From: Przewalskia tangutica
Taxonomy: Eukaryota > Streptophyta > Magnoliopsida > Solanales > Solanaceae
DNA: 64,000 nucleotides
Assembly (NCBI GenBank): GCA_029844215.1
Contig: CM056736.1
Span: 25,481,501-25,545,500, forward strand
Direction of reading: 5' to 3'
A program made the position numbers and the translations under genes. The notes below the pieces were generated by a model that worked only from the letters and a program-made list of their open reading frames with translations, was not told the origin of the DNA and searched no databases. Positions 35,481 to 48,150 of this stretch are shown here, in pieces (positions within the stretch are counted from its first letter, which is position 1; every line of letters starts with the position of its first letter).

Positions 35481-35908
35481 TATTAATTATTCTATCGGTA
35501 TATCAAACGAATAGAAAATGTGCTGGAAAATTGAAGAGCAGGAACTATGATTTTTAATAATATTCGACGAAAAGCCAAATAACAAATAAGAAGTTTAGTC
35601 AAAATACATGGACCACACACTTTACCAATTATGAGTTATAATTGTCTCATAATGAAAATCGTCAAGATAGCCATTATGAGCATAAAGATCTTCAACCAAA
35701 CACAGGATTTAGGAAGCTTCAAAAGGATTTTGAAATAAATTTTCGAAGTGAACAATATGATGAGATCGATACTTGAATGGAAGAAGATCAAAATTGTTAT
35801 ACACATGTATACTTATGTATATTGGACAATATAATCTCGGTCAGTCCATCACAGGCATCACGGGCAGCAGGCCCAGGTCTCGGCCAGCCCATCACGGGCA
35901 GAATTAAT
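35481..35908. other. Spacer between two head-to-head copia copies
   Basis: About 430 bp, AT-rich, with a short repeated GGCCAGCCCATCACGGGCAG-like block at 35840-35900. No gene is seen. Confidence 0.4.
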
Positions 35909-37724
35909 TGTTGTATATTAGGAATGTATATTGTAGTATAATTAGTCTGTACTATTACCATAATTGTATAGTTAGTCTTCAAATAGAATAAGATTTTAGA
36001 TGTAGAATAGGAAAAGGATTTTCCTATATGTAACTTGTATATATACCTCTTTCATTAATGAGAATAATCAAGACATTATTTTTTACATGGTATCAAAAGT
36101 CTAGGTTATTTTTTCCTTGCTTCCGCTCTTCTCTCTTCTCGATTTTCGTGAACAATCCCTCCCCCCCTCTCGAATTTTTTCCTAAACCGAGACACAACAA
36201 ATTACCCTTCTCGACTTTCCTTCCAAAAATCGAGACATCCAAACTAAATCCCATTCTCCAAAATTTCTCGTTCTATTCACTATGTCTTATAAGAACATGT
36301 TTCATCTGCCCTAACAGTTTCTAACATCAAGAGCGTTCTTCATATTGTTCTTGACTTAGAAAATGTTCAATATGGGACGTGGGCAGAGTTGTTCAAAATT
36401 CATGCCCTGGCACATCAAATTCTCTACCACATAATCCCTCCAGCTCCTGACACGGAGGGGTGCCCACCAAAGAGGAAGATCCTAAATTATGGATTACTCT
36501 TGACGCAAAGGTTCTTCAGTGGATTTATGTCACTATCTCCCTCGACCTCTTACAGACGATTATGGAACCTAACTCTTCCGTTATGGAGGCTTGGAATAGA
36601 TTGCGTGATATATTTCAGGATAACAGTCATTCCCGCATTATCACCCTTGAACATGAATTTTCTCAAGTCGCTATGGAGAATTTTCCGAACGTTTCATCTT
36701 ATTGCAAACGACTCAAGGACTTGGCGGATCAACTTCGCAATGTGGGGCTCCTGTTAGCAATAGTCGTCTCGTTCTACAAATGGTTGTAGGTCTGTCTGAG
36801 GCCTATAACGGCGTTACTTCGATCCTTCGTCAAAGTAACCCTCTTCCAGAATTCTATCAAGCCCGTTTCATGCTCACGTTGGAAGAAGCAGGGTTGGCTA
36901 AGAAGACGGCTACCGGTAATAGCCCCGTAGTCATGATGACGTCCTCCATAATGTCTCCAGGTTTTATTGATAATTCGGGCCAAACCATGCTCACAGTGGC
37001 GATAAAAATAATTGTAAAAATAACAGGAAAGATCGCGGCGGCAAACGCGGTGGTTCCGACGGCAGTAACGGCGGCAGCAGGCCTAATTCCAAAGAAGGTG
37101 GGCACGACCCAATCGTCCTTGGGCCAGCGGTTGTGGGCCTGAACCGATGAAGCGATGGCTCAACAACCACTGGACCCAATACCCGCCGTGTCCAGTCCTC
37201 AGCCAGTGGGCTGCCAGAACAGTTATCGGCCCAATAACAGCCAATGGCCCAACAGTGTGCAATCCAGTTTCGGTAATTCAACTGAGCTAAGGCAGCAAAC
37301 ATGGGTGCTTGGGCCTCGGCCTCTCACATGCTTATTATACAGCGGGACCCACTCCTACCGACATCGAAGCTGCCATGCACACACTTGAATTGAATCTCTC
37401 GGACCTGAATTGGTACATGGACATCAGTGCCACTACCCACATGACATCCGACCAATGTACTCTCTCATCTTATTCCAATTTAAGTAGAAATCGTGGTATA
37501 ATTATTGGTAATGGTAATTCAATTCTAATTCGTGGTTATACTTATAAAACTTTATCTATCCCTCATCCACCATTTGTCTTGAAAATACCCTTCATGCCCC
37601 AAAATTGATTAAAAATATAGTGTATGTCCATAAATTCACAACTGATAATTGAGTTTCTGTTAATTTTGATCCTTTTGGGTTTTTTGTGAAGGATTTCAAG
37701 ATGGAGAACCCTCTCATGAGGTAT
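35909..37724 (+). mobile_element. copia element: 5' LTR, PBS, gag and protease
   Basis: The LTR (about 35909-36087) starts TGTTGTATATTAGG and ends TTTTTTACA. The primer-binding site TGGTATCA follows at 36088-36095. Gag spans about 36360-37000 in shifting frames, with TWAELFKIHALAHQILYHII, WNRLRDIFQDNSHSR and SNSRLVLQMVVGLSEAYNGV, the copia UBN2 gag pattern. A Gln/Pro-rich linker follows. The protease region at 37400-37610 reads WYMDISATTHMT, where the usual DTGA/DSGA motif is DISA. The element is broken at 37724 by a large LTR-like insertion, and its pre-integrase segment resumes at 44635-44804. Confidence 0.75.
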
Positions 37725-38929
37725 TGTTGACGCTCAATTTTGACCCTCCCGTCCAGTTATTAACTATAAAATTACACTAAAATTTTCAAATAATTTTAAC
37801 AATATTATAATAATAAAATGCAACAATAAAACATTAATACACGCATAAATAAGCGATTTAATAATGGTACCGCATCTTACGTAGAGTATTAAGCACACCT
37901 TGAGTCTCACGTCCGCATTCGCCATTTTAATAACAAGCAATTTCATTAATATCATTCATAATTTAAGCAATATTTCCCATTAATTAAAACTCAAACAATT
38001 CTTAATGATAAATAAATAAATAAATAAATAAATAAATACATAAAATAAATAATTTAACAATGACGTCATGTTAAATAGCATATTCGCATGTATTAATACG
38101 CAAGACAATTTCATAATTATTATTTGTAATTTAAATTAATTTTAATCTAATACATGCGTTTTAATAATAGCGTCGCATTTATAAAAGCATTAAGCAATCC
38201 CTAAATATCATATCTGCATTTAGCATTTAAATAATTTAATAATAATTTAAACCCCATTCAATTTTAGTTTCACGGCATCACTTTATAAAATATTAAGCAG
38301 CACGCCCGTCTTTATTTTTTATAATAATTTAAACTCAAGCTTAGACTAATAAAGTACCTAAATAATTTAATCACAATTTAAATAATTTAATTCACCACTA
38401 ATTAAATAATACACCTAAAACTAATAACACACTACTCAAATTAAAACTAATACCTAATAACTACCAGCCCAACCTTTAGCCCACACCTTCAAACCCGTAA
38501 GGCCCAAACGCGCGACCGCACCCAAATTCCCAAATTCTTTATTTCGTCCCCAGCAACCCTTAAAACACAAAAGATCCCAAACCTAAAAACCTAACAGTCG
38601 CCGCACCTTCACCCTCGCACCCCCCATCGCCGCACCTTCCCCTGCCGAGATTCTCGCCTGAGAATCCAGCGACCTTTCCTTATCCATGCACACCCAGCCA
38701 GCTCACTGAAATCCTTACCTAAAGTTAGCACTAAATCGCTCCAAATATACACCCGAAAATCTTACACCAAATCGTCTAAAATCGTTACCATAACCAGATG
38801 ACAGTAAGAATCAAGCACAAATCTCGTCCAAAATCAATACCGAATCAGTACCCAAATCGCACAAAATCATTCGAAAATCGCATCAATACTTACCATAAAT
38901 TAGAACCCAAGATCGTGACTATAAAGGGG

Positions 38930-39010
38930 GAGCTATACACATGCAATAAAGGGGGGGGGGGGGGGCTATAAAGGGGGAGCTATACACATGCAATAAGGGG
39001 GGGGGGATTT
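38930..39010 (+). repeat. Poly-G tandem repeat
   Basis: A unit with CTATAAAGGGGGAGCTATACA and CATGCAATAA followed by a long G run occurs twice. The G runs are about 16 and 10 bases, with shorter GGGGG runs between them, so quadruplex formation is plausible. The surroundings are AT-rich. Confidence 0.85.
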
Positions 39011-40401
39011 CCATAGAGGAAAATATCACGACTATGGTGAGGAATCCATCGAAAATCAACAATAATCAAGGAGGAAGGGCATCAGAAAATTAAAACTCAG
39101 AAAGTAATCTTTTTCAACGGTAAGAAAAGCCTCTTACTATCCGCAACGGCATAAAAAAAATGAGCAAGGCAAGAGAGCATAGAAAAATCAGTAAAAAACC
39201 TTAATCGCAACTCCGAGTGGATCGGCGACTTGATACATTATCTCGGTTCGCTGTCCGGAGAAGGTAAATTCAAAATCTCTCCCAATTCTAGTTTATTTCC
39301 ATGTTTTATGGCTTGTCGTGTTCTGTGTTGGTAAATCGTTCTTAGTTGGGATTGTCATGCTACTGTCCTGCTGTTAATAAAGTATTGCGTCGCGTTAATC
39401 GATTTAGTAAACCCGTTTCCCTCTTGTATTTCTCTTGCCCTTCGTGAATTCTGATGTGTTTTATTTGTCGAGAATGGTTCAAGCAGGTTTCGCTTTTCTG
39501 TTAAATAAATAGCTACGAGTGTATGACTCAATTCTGATTAGTCGATAGAATTCTAAATACGATTTGTTGCCTAGTTATGTGTGTTAATATGGTATGATTA
39601 AGAGGCGTCGCATGATGAATGGTTATCGTTTTAGATAGTCAGTTTGAGTTAGTTGTTTCCTTCGACTGGTTAAGACTCTTTTTTCGTACTTCAGTGTTTT
39701 CATGTCTATAATATAGCAAATGAAACCTTGCATATGCAGAACCCAGTTTTACTGCTGTTGACATAACAATATTCATCTGGTTGTGCATCTGTTCTCATCT
39801 GCCTTGGCATTAGTTTGACCCCTGCTTACTTGTAGCTTATGATGTAACCCTGGTATGCTTGTTTAGGCATTGCATGTTTAGTATACAACATAATGTTGAC
39901 TATGTGCATTTAGCTAGGCCCAGATAGCTCTGTACCTTTTGAAATGTTACTCTAAATGGTCAGCTGCTCATCTTCACATCCTGAAACACATCTCCTGAAT
40001 TAGCCATTCAACTGTATTTGTCTGTCTAAGTGCTGAAATACACCTCTGATGATATGCAATACATCCTTAGTCATTTGGCTTGCCATATCAGTCCATTGAA
40101 TGGTCTGGACATATATATATATATATACTTGATTTGTCCCAAATCGATTGTATGCCTATCTATCTCTGCCTCATTACTATTCAGTTCATGTGTGTCTTGC
40201 CAAACAAAGTATTTGTCAAGAGTTGTTGGCTCCAGTACTTTGTTTATCATGGTTTGTCATACATGTTTACCCCTGCCCATTTTCTTTGTGTGATTGTTAG
40301 TTGCCATGATTAAAAGCATGCCTATATTGACTGTAAAATGTACACGTTTTCCCTGATGTATCCAGTTACACTTGCGTGTTTTATTTTACTTTGTGCCTTG
40401 A

Positions 40402-43224
40402 TGTTATACCCCGTAGTTCTGGTCATGCGTATGAGAGCGTACGAAAGGGGTTAAGACTTAAAATTTTAGAAAGATAGGTTGACGGATTGTTTCGGACGGA
40501 TTTTTAGTCAACTTTGAGGCGGCTTATGTCCAGTTGTGTTATGAGTTCCTAGGTGTTTTAAAGGCCTAGTGTGTAGTTCGTTGAGTCTGATTTCCAACGC
40601 AACCAATCGTTCGTCGATAGGACATCGGAGTAGAAAGTTATGGAAGTTACAAGTTCAGTGCGCAGTCGGACAGAAAGGTATCTCGGTCAGGGGCCACAGC
40701 GCCGCGGCGCCGGATGCAGGGCCGCGACGCCGGATATTCTGAGGGAGCGCCGGAAAGTAGGGCCGCGACGCCGAAAGTTCTGTGAGGTGGCGGAATTTCT
40801 GGCGAAAAAACTGAGGAAAAGCAGATTTCTTCTTTTAAAAAGGCCATGGGATGGTGACAAGTGTCCCCCACCCCCCATCTGATTTTTGCATGTCCTTTAT
40901 ATTGACCAAGTCTTGAAGACCTGGTCATCTTTCAAAGCTCTTCTCTCTCTCTCTAAACTAGAAGCTCTCCCTTCTCTCTAGAATTTCAAGAGGAAATCTA
41001 AGCTTGAGGAAAATCTGAAAAGTATGGCAAGAAGGAAGCTTGTTGGCTAGCTTGTAGGAGTTATTGTGGTGGTGTTTTTGGAGAGGAGGATAGCAAACTT
41101 GTTGGAATTTTGGCTAAAGCTCTAAGGTAACAATTCTTTTCTTGTAGCTAGTTTTTAGTGTTGCATGTGAAGAAGAAAGATTTTGTAGTGGTAAATATTG
41201 CCCTTCGATACATTGCATGCAAGAAATATGGTTTGGATATGAAAGGGTTGGATAAGAATGATATGTAAGCATGTTGTAGCCAAAATACTACCTTAAACTT
41301 GTTAAGTTAGTTGTTGTACATTGTGGGGCAGAATTTTACATATCCAAGTTTAGGTGTGTAATCCCTTTGAAATGTTTGGATTGTTGGGCCTTAAATGTGG
41401 TGTTTGGATGATGAATTCGGCCTTGAAAAAGGTGGCAAAGTATGTAGAAACGAAGGAAATGCTGCCCAATTTTCCATAGAATTTAGTGACTTTGAACTTG
41501 GAATATTCTATGTTGTAGCTTGAGGTTATTAAACGTATTATGGTCATTATAGGTTGACGTACCACGTGTGGTGTATTGGACTTAGCAAGTGGATTAACCG
41601 GAGAGGTATGTTGAACTTTCTTATCTCTTGAGCATGAGTAGTTATACTATTTAGTACGGTAGACGTACGTGTTTTAAATAAAGTAATCCTTTGGTATACT
41701 TGAAGTATTTTGAAAATTGTGTAAACTGATTTGAAGTATAAGTCTCTTGGTTAATAAAAGAACGAAATTGTTTATAAGGAGTTATAACGGCTTTATGGGA
41801 AGCTAGTTATAACGGTCTTATGAAAGGATAAGAATGTCTTAATTTCTAAAGCATAAAGTTAGTATAACGGCTTTATGGGGAGTTTGTTATAATAACTTTA
41901 TGGAAGGTTAAAGAGTTGGTTTCCTTGAATAAGGTAAACAAAGATGAAAGAATTGAAATTAAGTAGGGCAATTTGATTAAAAGGCATCAATTGCTTAGAG
42001 TGTAAAATGGGAATTTTTATGTGAAAAAAGGATCTTTTGAAAGCGTAGAAGTACATAGTACTTCGGGTTAAATTTCTTCGGATTTGATTAAGCAATAAGA
42101 AGGTTCCTTAAGGTCAAGAATGATATTTATTTTGTAGATTAATGAAAGTCTAAAGAAGTTATGAGTTTACTTGGACGTACCGTCAGTGATGGAGGATTCC
42201 ACGGGTATGCTTCCATTGTCTTAGTATGAGTTTACTTGGACGTATCGTCAGTGATGTGGGATTCCACGGGTATGCACCTTGGACATTCTTACGATGAGGG
42301 ATTCCGAGGCATGCAATATGAGGGGTAAGAGTATAAATGAGGGGTAAGAGTATAAATGAGGGGTAAGTCCCCAAGACGTTATACCACCTTCTTGAGGGGT
42401 AAGAGTATAAATGAGGGGTACACCCCCAAGACGTTATAACACCTTTCCGAGTATTAGTGGATTTGCTACCCACGACGAGGAATACCTCACGCGAGTCCGT
42501 TGAGGCTTATGCGGGTGAAATAGTCCCGTGCGGGTGAGTCTGACTATCACGAGGAATACCTTATGCGGGTCCACATGACCCATGCAGGTGAAATAGTCCC
42601 AGGAGTAGGAGTTCTTAATGATACTGCGGGCAGGTGACCTGGCTTTGATCATGAGCTTCCTATTTTCATGCAGTATGGTATATACTTGATATTCTCATTG
42701 TTAGTAGGGCACGATTATCGTAAATTGATTATCATACATGTCTCCGCTTATTTTAGACTTATGAGGTATTTTGATATTTTCCCGTTCGCATACTTGGTAC
42801 TGTTATCGACCTCGCCCGAAGTGCGTTCGTCTGCGCGAGTTGAGGTTCGTAACTGGCGATCCGCTCTTAGGATCATTTGTTGATTATGGGAAAGCTCCAT
42901 TTCTCCGGAGGCTTTGTCTTTTGGTACGGTTCCCTGAGGTTATAGACTTTTGTACATTCAGGGGGTATGGCGGGGCCCTGTCCCGTCACAGTTGTTATTC
43001 CTAGAGGTTTGTAGTCACGTTTGTGGTTTGGGCTGTAAGAATAAGTTGTACTGTTTTACTTTTGGTTAAGTTTATTCTATGAAAGGCGGCCTTGTCGGCT
43101 AGCCGGTGATGTTTACTATTTACAGGTTTATGTGTTATGTATGTTCCGTTGCTATTCTCTGATGTATACCTGTCGGGGTGCCCCGATAGGGCACCAGTTG
43201 CGGCCCCGGGGTCGGGTCGTGACA
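40402..43224 (+). mobile_element. Solo LTR, same family, copy C
   Basis: This 2823-bp insertion begins TGTTATACCCCGTAG and ends GGGTCGGGTCGTGACA, with the perfect duplication CTTGA (40397-40401 and 43225-43229). It is the reverse complement in organisation of copies A, B and D and therefore on the plus strand. A GC-rich patch (40697-40775), GACAAGTGTC (40856-40865) and TTTATATTGACC (near 40896) lie in the order expected for U3 and promoter. A hairpin GACCAAGTCTT-G-AAGACCTGGTC at 40904-40926 and a CT-rich leader follow. No coding region is present. Confidence 0.8.
42175..42605. repeat. Minisatellites in solo LTR C
   Basis: Three kinds of unit are adjacent. A ~60-bp repeat with ACTTGGACGTACCGTCAGTG and GGATTCCACGGGTATGC occurs twice (42170-42285). 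GAGGGGTAAGAGTATAAAT is repeated at 42320-42420. A repeat with CACGAGGAATACC, GCGGGTGAAATAGTCCC occurs twice (42470-42602). The last is homologous to the unit in copy B. Confidence 0.7.
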
Positions 43225-44634
43225 CTTGATAAGCTTCAGAATACATCCTGGTTCGATTAATTATACTCACTGTTAAGATGTAGCAAGAAAGTTATTGCAT
43301 ATCGGGATCTATTGCATTGATTCTAGATAATTTAAAATATGAAAAGATCACTGAAGTTGTACAAATCGTAGTTTGCTTATGACCTGGTTCTTCACATGTT
43401 TAAGTGTATTTATTCACTGCTCTGCTGACTATTATGCGTGATTACTGCTTTGTAGGCTCAAATGCTACTTAAATGTCTAAATGCATATTGATTTCGGTCC
43501 CCTTTGTCTTGTTTAAGTGCTATTAGTTTTAGGGACTGATTTAATTAAATGTTAGCTAAAATATGCACATATTCATTTAGAATATTTACTAATCCTTATC
43601 TTTTCTTATTTTTTTTACATGAAATGCATCGGAGCAACAAAGAGTCTCACGACGAGACTCATCGTGGCAAATGAAGACCCGCATCTATGTGCATTCTCTA
43701 CCGCATTGGAAATTCCAACCCGCCGACGAATTACATCGCCATCCTTCGAGTCTTCTTTTGATTTCCTGCTTCACCCCATTTATTTGTTGTAATTATTTGA
43801 CTAACGCTACTCTAATTAGCAGGACACCTAGAATAGTTAAACCTTGAATCAATAATTAGAAAGTAATTGGGTATTAGAAATTTGGTCTTCCCCTAATTAT
43901 TTATCTTAGGCTTGATATGCATATCTAAACTTTTGCCTAACAATTCAATTTGCATATCTAATCATGAAGTTAATGCATAACAAATAAATTGATTTTCTCA
44001 TAAACCACTTAAGAATATTATAATTCATTTCATAATAAATTTATTTTCTTATTATCCATTGTAAAAAAAAGTATAGCATTTTTTATATCATTGCATATGT
44101 TAATCAAAAAATTGATTTTGTAAATGAAATGCATATCTTTAGTAAATACATCAATTTCACATCACTTTTATATGCACGCTTTTAAACTTTACGTATATAT
44201 TTTGCAACATTAGTCTTATAAATCTTTTATAAAAAATGCATTCTTTTATAAACACTTGCAGCATCTTTTTAAACATAATAATTAACCCTAGGTTTGAACG
44301 GACAACCGCAAGTTAGCGGATCTTAGAGGGTGTCTAATCCCTTCCCTCTAGATTAATAAAGAACCCTTGCCCATAATCTCACATAAGTTTTTTGCAGACC
44401 ATAAAAAATGGAGTTAACGTTGACTTTAACCTAGTTGACATTTAGGTGTCCTAATTCACCCAAACTAATTAGGTGGCGACTCCGTGAACCCTTTAGCACT
44501 TATCACCTTTTACTTTTAGCACCCTTTAGCCCCTTAGCATTTTAGCAACCCTTTTAACATTTTATTTTATTTTTCTAACATTTTCTTCTAAGCAGGGAGT
44601 TTTAAAAATGTCGCGGTCGGAAAAGGGTGTGACA

Positions 44635-44804
44635 TGTGTGATAGTAGGGGAGATCTTCATCCAATCACACCAAGTCTCGATTTCTTGAGTCAAGCCATGC
44701 CTTCAACTTTTGCAACCCTTTCTCCTTCCTTGTGACAAGCTCGTCTAGGTCATCCGGGATCTTCTATTTTGTCTGTCTTAGATAAAAACAATCTTATTGC
44801 TTGT
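44635..44804 (+). pseudogene. Resumed pre-integrase segment of the interrupted copia
   Basis: GATAGTAGGGGAGATCTTCA... aligns with the pre-integrase segment of the neighbouring copia at 45715-45870 (GDLHPIT versus GDFYPIT, then PSTFA). It is therefore the continuation of the frame broken at 37724. It ends after DKNNLIACK, where the sequence switches to the gag of a second copia. Confidence 0.6.
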
Positions 44805-45352
44805 AAGGGGTTATGATGGTGTTACGACATTTATTCAACAAAGCAATCCCTTACCTCCCTTTTATGAGGCTCGTTCACGATTAATTCTTGAAGAAACAAG
44901 AAAAGCGAAGCAGGCATCCTCGGGAGAAACCTCAGCAGGAACCGCTCTCGTCTCCACCAACTCTTTTACTAATGATTTGGAATCCTAAAATTCTGGTTCG
45001 GGTGGCCAAAATAATCGTCAAAATGATGGTAAAAAACGGGGTTCAAATAGAAATAATAAAGGAAAAAATAATGGTGGAAAGAGACGTAGACGGGGTGGGG
45101 GACAAATCACTGCCGGCGGCAGCAGCCAGCCCAGGTAGTGGCGGACTGGCAGTGGCGAAAGTGTTCCAGCGGCGCCGGCGATGGGGCAGATACCCACCGT
45201 GGGCACAGGCCCACAGATGGCTGCCCGCATGTCCATTTCCGACCTCTTCTTGGACCCGACCTCCTTCTTCCAACCGCTAATCTGGGATTCTCGGTTATCG
45301 TCCACAACATGCTTTTACAGCTCAGTCACCATCTTCTGTCGGATATGCACCA

Positions 45353-46760
45353 ATGGATATTGAACAAGCCATGAGTCACATGAATCTAAATATTCCAGAT
45401 GAATCGCGGTATATGGATACAGGGGAAACGTCACACATGACGTCATCTCAAGGTAATCTTTCGTCTTATTTGAATATGAGTGGTAATAAAAATATTATTG
45501 TCGGCAGTGGGCAGGAAATTCCAATTCGTGGTGTTGGTCGGGTAAAATTACCATCTCCCCATCCACCCTTAAAATTAAAAAATATCTTACATGCACCAAA
45601 ATTGATTAAAAACCTGGTTTCTTAGACGTTTTACCACTGACAATAGTGTTTCTGTGAATTTTGATCAGTTTGGTTTTTCTGTGAAGGATTTTCAGACGGG
45701 GATACCGCTCATGAGATGTAATAGCACGGGGGACTTTTATCCCATCACTTCTGTTTCCACCAATTGCAGGGTCACACCTTCCACATTTGCAGCCATCTCT
45801 CCTAGTATATGACACAGTCGGTTGGGACATCCAGGGGCACCCGTGTTTAACCATCTTAGGAAGAATAATTTCATTTCTTGTAATAGACATTTGGATTCTT
45901 CTGTTTGCCAGACTTGTGTGTTTGGTAAACATGTTAAACTTTCATTTTCTGTGTCTACTACTACTACTATCATGTCATTTGATATTTTACATTGTGATTT
46001 GTGGACATCACCAGTTTTAAGTGCTGCAAGTCATAAGTACTATTTACTCATTCTTGATGATTTTTCGAATTTTTTGTGGACCTTTCCCTTAGGACAGAAA
46101 TCACATACCTATAACATTTTAAAACAATTTAGTGTGTTTATCAAAACTCAGTTTGGCAAAACCATTAAATGTTTTCAATGTGATAATGGGGGGAAATTTT
46201 ATAAATGCCCAATTTCAGAATTTTTATCTCCAAAATGTGATGTCTGTCTGTATTTTTTGTCCACATACATCCTCTCAAAATGGAAAAGCTGAAATAAAGA
46301 TTCGAACAAATAATATGACTCGCTCTATCCTTTTGCACTCGTCCACACCACCAAATTTTTGGCAACATGCTCTCCGAATGGCTACATATCTCTTAAATAT
46401 TCTTCCTAGTAAACAAATCTCGAATGTGTCACTCACTCAGGTATTGTACAACTGCATCCCTTCAGTTACACATTTACGAGTTTTTAGGTGTTTGTGTTAT
46501 CCATTATTTCCGTCCACCACCATTCATAAACTCCAAGCTCGGTTTACACCTTGTGTATTTTTAGGGTATCCACAGAATCATAGGGGATATAAATGCTTTG
46601 ATATATCAACAGGAAAAATTATGATCTCTCATCATGTCATATTTGACGAATCCAAGTTCCCGTTTGCGACATCTCGAGCAGCATCCCCACCTTCATATGA
46701 TTTTCTGGACGACGAAATTCATCATATTTTGAGGTATCATCTTAACTCTCAAAATAATAC
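45353..46760 (+). pseudogene. copia protease and integrase
   Basis: The protease segment reads RYMDTGETSHMTSSQGNLSSY, where DTGE replaces the usual DTGA/DSGA. The pre-integrase HLDSSVCQTCVFGKH carries the expected zinc-like His/Cys pattern. The integrase core shows FDILHCDLWTSPV (first Asp), LLILDDFSNFLWTFPL and KCFQCDNGGKF (second Asp). A frameshift near 46240 and a changed QNGKAEIKIRTN (third acid region) follow, then ATYLLNILPSKQIS. It would integrate element cDNA; the lesions make it inactive. Confidence 0.75.
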
Positions 46761-47639
46761 TGTAGGACCCTCACTGAACCCTACACTTATCGCCCCACCC
46801 CTCATCATACTACTTTGTCCTAGCCCAGTACCGGACACAATCCTTCAGCCCAAAATACCGCTATTTCTTCGGCCCAGAATCCCAACACCCACACATCCAA
46901 CAATTATCAACGGACCATGGAAACCCGAGCTATGCGTGGTATTTTTCGACCTAAACACCAATTTAACCTCACCACCTCAGTCCTGTCACGACCCGACCGG
47001 GCGCGGCCCGGTGCCCTACAGGCACCACTACGGTATACATCGAGAGAAAATCAGCGGAACATACATGAAACTTATAAAATAAAACAACATAATAAAACAA
47101 CGAGTTAGCCGATAGGGCTACCTTCGCGAACGACATACATAAAGCGATTTGCCTCGCTTTCCTTTACAAATCGACCCACAAAATGTGACTCTGAGACCTC
47201 TAAGAATTACAAGCTGCGGCGGGGCGGGGCCGCCATACCTGAATGTACATAAGTCTACCATATCAGGAAACCGTGCCAAAGATAAGCCTCAGGAGAAGGA
47301 GCTTCTTTCCAAAATCGAGCGAGATCCTAAAGCAAGATCACCACACTGGTACCTATAACTGCGGGCATGAACGCGGCTTCAAGTCGCATAACAACCGAGT
47401 ATGGAATGTAATAAAATGCAATAACCAAATCGTATCTGTATAAAAGAATGTCCTTTAACTCCCGAAATCAATCATATATTAACTCCTTTCCTTCTTTCAA
47501 TAAAATTAACAACATATTCATACATACATACTTAAGAGTTTAATTCATCTTTTCACATAACTTACATATCTTACATAACATAATCAGACCCATTATGGAG
47601 GACTTCTTATTTGGGAGCTTACTTTGATTATCCATACGT

Positions 47640-48150
47640 GATAACGTCCGCCCATTTGCGGGACACGGTGTACTCATAAATCATGTGGCATAATCCGGCC
47701 CGCTGTGGGGCTCGGTGTCTTGTGGAATCATGTAGCATAATCCGCCCGCTTTGTAGGGCTCGGTGTCTTGTGAAATCATGTAGCATGTCCGCCCGCTGTG
47801 GGGCTCGGTGTCTTGTGGAATCATGTAGCATAATCCGCCCGCGTGGGGCTCGGTGTCTTGTGGAATCATGTAGCATAATCCGGCCGCTGTGGGGCTCGGT
47901 GTCTTGTGGAATCATGTAGCATAATCCGGCCGCTTTGTGGGGCTCGGTGTCTTGTGGAATCGTAGCATAATCAGCCCGCACTGTGGGGCTCGGTGTAAGA
48001 TGACGTAACCCGCTATGTGAAGGCTCGGGGTAATATGGCGTGTCCGGCCTATGTGTAGGCTCGGTGTATTTCATAACGTGTCCGCCTATTTGTAGGCTCG
48101 GTGTATTTCATAACGTAATCCGGCCTATTTGTAGGCTCGGTGTGATTTTC
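47640..48150. repeat. Eleven-unit minisatellite in solo LTR D
   Basis: A unit of about 40-51 bp is repeated about eleven times: CCGCTGTGGGGCTCGGTGTC, TTGTGGAATCATGTAGCATAAT. Units are near identical from 47690 to 47960 and more diverged from 47990 to 48145, where the unit becomes TATTTGTAGGCTCGGTGTAT. It creates a spurious 148-codon minus-strand frame. Confidence 0.9.

Larger units (their letters stand above)
37725..44634. mobile_element. Large non-coding LTR-like insertion (Tat/Ogre-like?), itself interrupted
   Basis: The copia protease/pre-integrase frame stops at 37724 and resumes at 44635, so everything between is inserted. The ends TGTTGACGCTCAATTTTGACC and GGAAAAGGGTGTGACA have the TGT...ACA form. 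Without the nested solo LTR at 40402-43224 about 4.1 kb remain. There is no gag or pol, and a GGTGGCGACTCCG block lies near 44473. TGTTGACG...TTTTGACC starts are seen in long LTRs of Tat/Ogre elements (recollection, untested). The flanking pentamers GGTAT and TGTGT do not match, so the target duplication is decayed or the borders are off by a few bases. Confidence 0.5.

Noticed and set aside
45018..45380. Several overlapping frames of 60-130 codons on both strands
   Set aside because: They are alternative readings of the Gly/Arg/Pro-rich gag linker of the copia element, rich in GC and therefore stop-poor.
47628..48150. CRISPR-like array or a repetitive 148-codon protein
   Set aside because: The repeat has no unique spacers between conserved units; it is a simple minisatellite inside a plant solo LTR. 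The open frame is a by-product of a unit that lacks stops.
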